Assembly (NCBI RefSeq): GCF_022664455.2
Contig: NZ_JAKRKC020000001.1
Location: 2,857,001 to 2,921,000 of the forward strand
Direction: 5' to 3'
DNA: 64,000 nt
Origin: Actinomadura luzonensis
GTDB taxonomy: Bacteria > Actinomycetota > Actinomycetes > Streptosporangiales > Streptosporangiaceae
Shown: in pieces, positions 17,313 to 23,342 of the stretch
How the letters are laid out: every line of letters starts with the position of its first letter
How positions within the stretch are numbered: position 1 is the stretch's first letter
The notes under the pieces: model-generated
What the model was told of the DNA's origin: nothing
Databases searched by the model: none
Seen by the model: the letters and a program-made list of their open reading frames with translations, nothing else
Position numbers and translations under genes: made by a program

Positions 17313-17334
17313 GTGACCCTGGTCCCCAGGTCAC
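17313..17334. promoter_or_regulatory. Inverted repeat upstream of the secreted zincin gene
   Basis: GTGACC (17313-17318) and GGTCAC (17329-17334) flank a 10-base centre that itself nearly pairs (CTGG/CCAG). It ends 19 bases before the GTG start, just upstream of the GGGGAGG ribosome binding site, a position suited to an operator or to a translational hairpin. Confidence 0.35.
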
Positions 17335-17353
17335 ACGACGGGGAGGTACGAGG

Positions 17354-20263
17354 GTGGGGACATTACGCGCGCTGGTGACGGCGCTGCTGCTCGTGGCCGG
17401 GGTGACGCTGGCCGGCGTCGCCCCGGCCCACGCCGAGACGCACACGGTCACCGTGAACCTCTACAGGGTGGTCGAGCTGTCCTGCGACGAGGGCGACGGC
17501 GAATCCTGCACCAACGACTACTATCCGAAGTTCAACATCGACAACCAGGGCCTGTTCGACGGCAGCGACGACTACTGCTGCGCCCACGGCAAGGACTTCA
17601 CCACCAACTGGACGCGCTCGGCCACGGTGGACGAGTCCCACAACCAGATCGACATCCACCTGGAGCTGTGGGACCAGGACGACCTGAGCGGCGACGACGT
17701 CATCCACTGGGTCAAGGACAGGGACTACCTGGACCTCAAGTTCGACCTGTTCACCTGCGTCTTCACCGGCAGCGGCCTGACCACGCAGCAGGGCGCGAAC
17801 CTGCCGACCCTCGCCGGGCAGAGCGAGGCCGGCGGCGCGGACTCCGCCCGGGCGTACTTCAGCATCAGCACCCCGCACTGCAAGGACGTCCTGGAGCAGA
17901 CCGACAGCGACGGCGACGGCCTGATGAACGGCTGGGAGACCCCCACCGGCGGCCTCGACGTCGACCACGACGGCACCGTGGACCTGGCGCTCGGCCAGGC
18001 ACCGTACGACGCGCTGCCCTACCGCAAGGACCTGTTCGTCGAGGCGGACCACATGCGCGGCTTCGCGCCGCAGACCGGCGCCCTCGACGACGTCGTCAAG
18101 GCGTTCGCCGCCGCCCCGGTCGACCCCGACCCGGCCGCGCCTGGCGGCTTCCGGGGGATCACCCTGCACGCGATGCCGGGGGAGGAGGTGCCGGCGGTGC
18201 ACGACGTGCTGTTCGACAGCGACGGCCCCGGCCCCCAGGACGACTTCAACGACCTCAAGCACGGCAACCCGCAGGTCAGGCAGCCGGGCGCCTGCTCGGG
18301 CTTCTTCGGCACGCCGGCCGACCGGTCCAGCGCGAACTGCGTGAACATCCTGGACGCCAAGCGTCAGGCGTTCCGCTACATGATCTTCGGGGACACGTAC
18401 CAGGAGGACCCGAAGTCCTCGGGCCGCGCCGAATGGGACGCCACGAGCCCGGGCGGCGGCCCGATCGGCGGCAACGACTTCATCGTCACGCTCGGCGGGT
18501 TCAGCGACACCGGCATCGCCAAGGCCGGCGGCCGGCGCGACGCCGAGGCGGCGACGTTCATGCACGAGCTGGGCCACAACCTGAGCCTCGGCCACGGCGG
18601 CGGCGACGCGGTCAACTGCAAGCCGAACTACCCGAGCGTGATGAACCACGCCCTGCAGTTCTCCAGCCGCGACTCCTCCCGGCCGCTGGACTACACCAGC
18701 GCCTTCCGGGGCACCGCCTTCGGCACGCCGCTCGACGAGGCCCACCTGAACGAGAACAGAGGCGTGTACGGCACCCCCGCCAACCCCAGCCGCAACATCG
18801 TCTACGGCGTGGCCGGCAAGCTCAGGGTCGCCCCCGCCACCGACGGCCGCATCGACTGGAACGGCGTCAACGGCGACAAGGAGGGCGACATCCCCGCCGA
18901 CATCAACCACATCGACTCGGTGGGCGCGTGCAAGGACGCCAGCGCCGGCGAACGGCTCGGCGGCTTCGACGACTGGGCGAACATCCAGTACGACCCGCGG
19001 CTCAGCACGAAGTTCTTCACCGACGGCGCGCGGCCCGGCCTGCCCGACGAGCTGGACGAGAAGACGGTCCTGGCGATGACGCAGCAGGCCGACCTCAAGG
19101 TCGTCAAGTCGGCCGACCAGGCCGAGGCCGCCGGCGGCGACACCGTGAGCTACACGGTCGAGGTCAGCGACCTCGGCCCGGGGCCGGCGTCCGGCGTCTC
19201 GCTCGCCGACACCCTGCCCGACGGCACCCGGCAGGAGCGCCAGGTGCCCGACCTGGCCGCCGGCGCCGTCCACACGGTCGCGCCGAAGATCACCTACCAG
19301 GTGCCGTGCGACACGGCCGACGGCACGGTGCTCACCAACCGCGTCACCGTGACCGGCCACGACGCGGCCGGCGTGCCCGACCCGTACGTGGGGGACAACA
19401 CCGCGCAGGCCACCACCACCGTCCGCGCGCCGGTGCTGACGGCCGCCACCACGGCGACGGCCACGGTGAACGCCGGCGAGGCCGTCACCTACACCCTCAC
19501 CTACGCCAACACCGGCGGCGGCGCGGCCGCGAACGTCACCGTCACCGACACCCTGCCGGCCGGCGTCTACTACAGCCAGGCGCTCGACACGGGCGCCGGC
19601 CCGAAGCCGGACGCGGTGACGCTCAACGCCGACGGCACCAGGACGCTGGTGTGGAAGCCGGGACAGGTGCCCGCCGCGTCCGGCGAGCAGAAGATCGTCT
19701 TCACCGCGCGGCCGACGCTGCTGGCCACCGCGGGCACCACGTACCAGAACAAGGTGTCCGTGAGCTACCGCAACGCCGGCGGGGCCTGCGACTTCGCGCC
19801 GGTCACCGGCACGGCGACGACGACGGTCACCGCGCTACCGCCCAGCAGGACGCCGCTGCTCGCGACGGCGTGGGCGCTGCGCCCCGACCTCCGCACCGCC
19901 GAGGTGCTGGCCCGCGTCCAGGCCACCGACACCCGCTTCGACGGCGCCGACGGCTCCGCGCCCGACGGCGCGCTGTCCCAGCGGGAGGCGTCGGCGGCGC
20001 TGACGCTGCCGGTGACGCAGCCGCGCACGCTGCGGGCCGAGCTGCTCGCCACCGCGCTCAACCTGGGCACGCGCCGGATCAACGCCGGCACCGCCGTCGA
20101 CACGCTCACCCTCCGCCGGCTGCGGCTGGACACGGTGGGCGACGCCGTCCGGTACGCCCAGGCGACGCTGGCCGAGCCGCCCGCCGTGGGCAACGTGGTC
20201 CGCTACGCCGACTCCACGCTGACGCTGACCGAGATCAACTCGGGCGTGGCCGAGCGCTACTGA
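17354..20263 (+). CDS. Secreted zincin metalloprotease with DUF11 repeats
   Basis: 969 aa. GTG start with GGGGAGG seven bases upstream. The signal peptide ends at about AHA (25-27). A calcium-binding DSDGDGLMNG-type segment lies near 182-200. The zinc site is HELGHNLSLGH at 404-414; it has the third His at metzincin spacing, but Ser replaces the usual Gly. Two DUF11-type beta repeats follow (about 579-690 and 694-825), ending in typical NTA/TTT segments. A C-terminal domain (835-969) of Leu/Arg-rich helices ends in ITEINSGVAERY-like sequence. It is likely an extracellular peptidase anchored or extended by the repeats. No close named family is recognised for the N-terminal 400 residues. Confidence 0.8.
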   Translation: MGTLRALVTALLLVAGVTLAGVAPAHAETHTVTVNLYRVVELSCDEGDGESCTNDYYPKFNIDNQGLFDGSDDYCCAHGKDFTTNWTRSATVDESHNQIDIHLELWDQDDLSGDDVIHWVKDRDYLDLKFDLFTCVFTGSGLTTQQGANLPTLAGQSEAGGADSARAYFSISTPHCKDVLEQTDSDGDGLMNGWETPTGGLDVDHDGTVDLALGQAPYDALPYRKDLFVEADHMRGFAPQTGALDDVVKAFAAAPVDPDPAAPGGFRGITLHAMPGEEVPAVHDVLFDSDGPGPQDDFNDLKHGNPQVRQPGACSGFFGTPADRSSANCVNILDAKRQAFRYMIFGDTYQEDPKSSGRAEWDATSPGGGPIGGNDFIVTLGGFSDTGIAKAGGRRDAEAATFMHELGHNLSLGHGGGDAVNCKPNYPSVMNHALQFSSRDSSRPLDYTSAFRGTAFGTPLDEAHLNENRGVYGTPANPSRNIVYGVAGKLRVAPATDGRIDWNGVNGDKEGDIPADINHIDSVGACKDASAGERLGGFDDWANIQYDPRLSTKFFTDGARPGLPDELDEKTVLAMTQQADLKVVKSADQAEAAGGDTVSYTVEVSDLGPGPASGVSLADTLPDGTRQERQVPDLAAGAVHTVAPKITYQVPCDTADGTVLTNRVTVTGHDAAGVPDPYVGDNTAQATTTVRAPVLTAATTATATVNAGEAVTYTLTYANTGGGAAANVTVTDTLPAGVYYSQALDTGAGPKPDAVTLNADGTRTLVWKPGQVPAASGEQKIVFTARPTLLATAGTTYQNKVSVSYRNAGGACDFAPVTGTATTTVTALPPSRTPLLATAWALRPDLRTAEVLARVQATDTRFDGADGSAPDGALSQREASAALTLPVTQPRTLRAELLATALNLGTRRINAGTAVDTLTLRRLRLDTVGDAVRYAQATLAEPPAVGNVVRYADSTLTLTEINSGVAERY

Positions 20264-20296
20264 CGCCGTCACACTTCCGGCGGCTCAGGGTTCAAG

Positions 20297-20328
20297 GGGA
20301 TGCCGGGCCGACCGCGGCCCGGCATCCC
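20297..20328 (+). terminator. Perfect 14-bp stem terminator after the zincin gene
   Basis: Arms 20297-20310 and 20315-20328 are exact complements around an ACCG tetraloop. No U-run follows, which is common in high-GC actinobacteria. The DoxX ribosome binding site (GAAGGAGAG, 20332-20340) begins 3 bases later, so the stem could also influence that gene. Confidence 0.7.
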
Positions 20329-20346
20329 GTGAAGGAGAGTGTTCCG

Positions 20347-20685
20347 ATGTCCACAGCCGCCGTCGTCGTCACCGTCCTCGCCGCCCTCTGGGTGGGGTTC
20401 TCCGCCTTCTCGGTCTTCGCCCGCGCCAAGTGGGTCGTGGAGCCGCTGGCCGAGTACGGCGTCCCGCGCGCGGCCTGGCCCTGGCTCGGCGCGGCCAAGG
20501 CCGCGGGCGCGGCCGGCCTGATCGCGGGGCTGTTCGTGCCCGTGATCGGCGTCGCCGCCGGCGTCGGCCTGGTCGTGTACTTCACCGGCGCGGTCGTCAC
20601 CGTGCTCCGCGCCCGCAGCTACAAGCACATCCCGTTCCCGCTGCTGTACCTGGCGCCGGTCGTGGTCGCCATGGCGCTGGCGTGA
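20347..20685 (+). CDS. DoxX-like small membrane protein
   Basis: 112 aa with four hydrophobic helices. GAAGGAG precedes ATG 20347. The segment AKWVVEPLAEYGVPRAAWPWLGAAKAAGAAGLIAG is typical of DoxX-like proteins (Pro/Gly-rich helix 2 with Lys/Gly). The family takes part in membrane redox or sulfur stress in some bacteria; its role here is unknown. It converges with the M50 peptidase gene 4 bases away. Confidence 0.75.
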   Translation: MSTAAVVVTVLAALWVGFSAFSVFARAKWVVEPLAEYGVPRAAWPWLGAAKAAGAAGLIAGLFVPVIGVAAGVGLVVYFTGAVVTVLRARSYKHIPFPLLYLAPVVVAMALA

Positions 20686-20689
20686 CCGG

Positions 20690-21925
20690 TCACCGGCGGG
20701 CGGCGAGCCGGGCCGCGTACTCCTTGACCGTCAGCGCGAGGGCCATCGTCTCCGGGCCGAGCAGCAGCCCGGCGCAGAGCAGCCGGTACCAGAACGCGGC
20801 GGTCAGGGGGCCCTCGGCCAGCCCCTCGGCGGTCCAGCGCAGCACCTCGGCGAAGACCGGCAGCAGCAGGACGCAGAACCAGGCGACCACGCCGGCGAAG
20901 CCCGCCAGCCACACCCACCGGAACCAGCGCCCGACCCGCAGGTCGGTCTCGGTGGCCTCGGCCAGCTCCGCCGCCTGCTCCGCCGTCAGCCGGCCGAACG
21001 CCCGCCGCAGCATCAGCGACTTCACCCGCCACAGGTTGCGGCAGCCGAGGGCGTTGACCAGCACCGCGTACAGGTCGGTGCGCAGGAAGACCAGGCACTG
21101 CCACAACATCTGCATGACCTTGATGAACACCCACGCGGCCAGCAGCGAGGCGACCAGCCCGGGGGCCGCCCACAGGCCGGTGTCGATCAGCAGCCGGCCG
21201 GTGAGCAGCACGGCCAGCAGCACGGAGTCCACGGCGAGGCCGGCCAGCAGCGGCCCGTAGCGCTTGCCGCGCGGCAACGTCCAGAGCTGCGTGAGGTCGG
21301 TCTCGAACACCAGCATCCACAACCGGCGGTCCACGCCGAACCGGGTCTGGATGCCCGCGGCCCGCGCGCCGAGCCAGTGGCCGCACTCGTGGCCGGCCGC
21401 CGCGAACCACACGAACGGCAGCCAGGCGAGCGCGCTCAGCCCGGTGTCGCCGAAGGCGAAGGCGTCCGCGGCCGGGTCGGGGAGCAGGCCGGGCCGCAGC
21501 ACGAACACGGCGACCGCGTAGAGCAGGCAGGCGGCGTAACACGCCCAGGCGACCGGGCCGAAGAACGGGCGGACCGCCTCCGGCCGGACGGCGGTCATCC
21601 ACCGCCGGGCCTGGATGGGCGCGGTCCTGACCGGCTCCTGGGCCTCGTCGTCGTCGGCCAGGAAGCCCAGCTCGCCGAGGGTGGCGACGAACGAGGGCAC
21701 GTTCACCGGCTGCCCGGCGAACTCCTCGGCCTCGGCCGCCGCCTCCGCCACGGTCGCGCCCCGCCGCAGCGCCTCGATCACCACCCCGCCGACCGCCGGG
21801 ATCGTCACGAACGCCCCGGTCGCGGCGTCGCCGACCAGCACCTCGTCCTCGCCCTCGGGGACGACGCTGAGCGGCTTGAGCCGGACGGTCGCCGAGCCGG
21901 GGTCCTCGGTCCGCGCGGCGGTCAC
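20690..21925 (-). CDS. Membrane M50-type zinc protease with N-terminal peptide-binding-like domain
   Basis: 411 aa. GTG start overlaps the ThiF stop by four bases (GTGA, 21922-21925). Residues 1-95 form a PqqD-like wing (VRLKPLSVVPEGEDEVLVGD through VATLGELGFLADDD), the kind of domain that recognises RiPP precursor peptides. Multiple membrane helices follow. HECGH at 179-183 is the zinc-binding motif (catalytic Glu180) embedded at the membrane face. Similar putative peptide zinc metalloproteases occur in RiPP clusters. It likely cleaves or matures the small peptide encoded at the head of this operon. A second metal ligand (Asp) may be in VDSVLLAV. A role other than peptide maturation is possible. 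Confidence 0.8.
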   Translation of the reverse strand: MTAARTEDPGSATVRLKPLSVVPEGEDEVLVGDAATGAFVTIPAVGGVVIEALRRGATVAEAAAEAEEFAGQPVNVPSFVATLGELGFLADDDEAQEPVRTAPIQARRWMTAVRPEAVRPFFGPVAWACYAACLLYAVAVFVLRPGLLPDPAADAFAFGDTGLSALAWLPFVWFAAAGHECGHWLGARAAGIQTRFGVDRRLWMLVFETDLTQLWTLPRGKRYGPLLAGLAVDSVLLAVLLTGRLLIDTGLWAAPGLVASLLAAWVFIKVMQMLWQCLVFLRTDLYAVLVNALGCRNLWRVKSLMLRRAFGRLTAEQAAELAEATETDLRVGRWFRWVWLAGFAGVVAWFCVLLLPVFAEVLRWTAEGLAEGPLTAAFWYRLLCAGLLLGPETMALALTVKEYAARLAARR

Positions 21926-23022
21926 CGGCCGCCGTCCGCGCGGCGCGGCGCGAGGCGGCAGACCTCGCAGTCCGGGTTCCGGGGGAGGGGCTGCCACTCC
22001 GGCGTCAGCCCCTCGCGCAGGTCGAGCGTCACCCGGTACCCGGCCGCGCGCGGCGGCTCGTACCCGGTGAGGTAACGCTGCGCCTCGAACGCGAGCAGCG
22101 AGCCGACCTGCATCGCCATCGGCCCGGTGAGCGGGTTGCTCAGCTTCATGTTCTCCACGATCCGGTACGCGACGCCCTCCGAGGTGTCCTCGGCCGGGCG
22201 GTCGGCGTAGTCGCAGGCCAGGCAGGCGGTGCGGCCGGGATCGACGGAGAGGTACATGAGCTGGCTGCGGTTCGCGCCGCCCAGCACGTACGGGACGCCG
22301 GCCCGGACCGCGGCCTCGTTCGCCCAGAGGTTGGCGTGCGGGTGGCCGTCGAGGCCGCCCGCGATCAGGTCCACGCCCTGGACGAGGTCCGCGAGGTCCT
22401 CCGGCGCGGACACCCAGCGCTCGACCGGGCGCACCTTGATGGACGGGTCGTACTCGCGCACCCAGGCGGCGGCGCGCTCGGCCTTCGGCAGGCCGAGGTC
22501 GGCGTGGTGGTAGAGGAACTGGCGGGCGAAGTTGCGGGACTCCACGCGGTCCTGGTCCACCAGCGTCAGCTCGCCGACGCCGAGGCCGGCCAGGCATTGC
22601 ACCAGTGACGAGCCGCCGCCGCCGACGCCGAGCACCAGCACGTGGGCCTCGCGCATCGAGCGCTGGAAGGCGGCCCGGTGGCGGCCGAGCGCGGCGTGGG
22701 TGCCGTAGAAGCTGAGGTTGGAGAAGTGCCGCTCGTCCTCGGCCGGGTCGCCGAGCGCGCGGCCGTCGGCGTCCTCCACCAGGCCGAGGGAGTCGAGCCC
22801 GGCCAGGCCGCGGCCGACGTCCTCCTCGGTGAGCCGGAAGCCGTGCCCGGCGAGGGACACGCTCAGCTCGGCCGCCGTCTGCGGGGCCCGGCGCAGCTCG
22901 CTCAGGAGCGCGGCCACCTGGCCCTCGGGATCGCTCAGGGTCATCGCCTCGCGAGCGTCGAAGACCACCAGGAGATCCTCGCCGGTCGTCTCCCACTCGC
23001 ATTCCTTCAACGCCACACGCAT
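21922..23022 (-). CDS. ThiF/E1-like adenylating enzyme of a peptide-modification cassette
   Basis: 366 aa. Residues 1-95 form a small winged domain without catalytic motifs, possibly a precursor-binding element. The E1 adenylation domain starts with VLVLGVGGGGSSLVQCLAGL (nucleotide loop 132-138). It continues with VDQDRVESRNFARQ, which carries the conserved Asp and Arg residues for ATP and magnesium, and GGLDGHPHANLWANEAA. Two CxxC pairs, CLAC (267-270) and CEVC (352-355), form the structural zinc site of ThiF/MoeB/MccB proteins. It would activate a carboxylate as acyl-adenylate. MccB and PaaA use this chemistry on short peptides. Next to it are a 19-aa peptide gene and a membrane protease. 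Confidence 0.88.
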   Translation of the reverse strand: MRVALKECEWETTGEDLLVVFDAREAMTLSDPEGQVAALLSELRRAPQTAAELSVSLAGHGFRLTEEDVGRGLAGLDSLGLVEDADGRALGDPAEDERHFSNLSFYGTHAALGRHRAAFQRSMREAHVLVLGVGGGGSSLVQCLAGLGVGELTLVDQDRVESRNFARQFLYHHADLGLPKAERAAAWVREYDPSIKVRPVERWVSAPEDLADLVQGVDLIAGGLDGHPHANLWANEAAVRAGVPYVLGGANRSQLMYLSVDPGRTACLACDYADRPAEDTSEGVAYRIVENMKLSNPLTGPMAMQVGSLLAFEAQRYLTGYEPPRAAGYRVTLDLREGLTPEWQPLPRNPDCEVCRLAPRRADGGR

Positions 23023-23049
23023 CGGGCCTCCAGCGCCGGCCGGTTGGGG

Positions 23050-23089
23050 CCCACGGGGCGGGCGGCGCTCGGCACGCCCGCCCCGTGGG
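23050..23089 (-). terminator. Attenuator hairpin between peptide and ThiF genes
   Basis: Exact 14-bp stem (23050-23063 with 23076-23089) and 12-base loop, placed 25 bp after the peptide stop and 27 bp before the ThiF start. No T-run. A partial terminator here would make far more peptide than enzyme mRNA and would protect the short message, as is common in RiPP operons. Confidence 0.7.
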
Positions 23090-23114
23090 ATGATCGTCAG
23101 GCGGTGTCAGCGCC

Positions 23115-23174
23115 TCACGTGGCGGGGTTCTGGGTGGCCTTGACGGACTCGACCTTCTTGACCTTGATCTCCAT
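23115..23174 (-). CDS. 19-residue candidate RiPP precursor peptide
   Basis: The reading gives MEIKVKKVESVKATQNPAT, stop TGA. GAGGAGG lies six bases before the ATG, one of the best ribosome binding sites in the window. The N-terminal two thirds alternate charged and aliphatic residues (beta-strand-like, three Lys-Val steps), suiting recognition by a winged PqqD-like domain. The C-terminal TQNPAT is small and polar and could be the modified part. It heads the operon with ThiF and M50 genes and is followed by a perfect hairpin. It lacks the C-terminal Asn needed for microcin-C-type chemistry and has no Gly-Gly leader site. Identification rests on context, not on a recognised family. Confidence 0.7.
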   Translation of the reverse strand: MEIKVKKVESVKATQNPAT

Positions 23175-23342
23175 GGTGTTCCTCCTCGTGAGGTAGCGCG
23201 GCCCTGAGTGCCACTGGTGACCAGAGTGACCCGGGGTGCTGAAATGTCGCTTATTTTCGGCTGAGTCGCCTGATGGCCGACGGGGTAGTGATCATTGCGG
23301 ACACTTCCTCGACGGCGGTCAGCGACTGGAGGCAGGAGACGA
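23175..23342. promoter_or_regulatory. Divergent control region of peptide cassette and SARP gene
   Basis: 168 bp between the two starts. It has a perfect palindrome CTGGT-g-ACCAG (23214-23224) and three similar heptamers in direct orientation, GAGTGCC (23206), GAGTGAC (23224) and GGGTGCT (23234). SARPs bind heptamer direct repeats, often 11 bp apart; the spacing here (18 and 10) is not ideal. An AT-rich patch lies at 23241-23258. No convincing -10/-35 pair is seen. Confidence 0.35.

Noticed and set aside
23115..23174. Microcin C-type peptide-nucleotide precursor
   Set aside because: MccB chemistry needs a C-terminal Asn and a 7-residue-like peptide; this peptide ends in Thr and the locus has a membrane protease instead of MccC/MccE-type genes.
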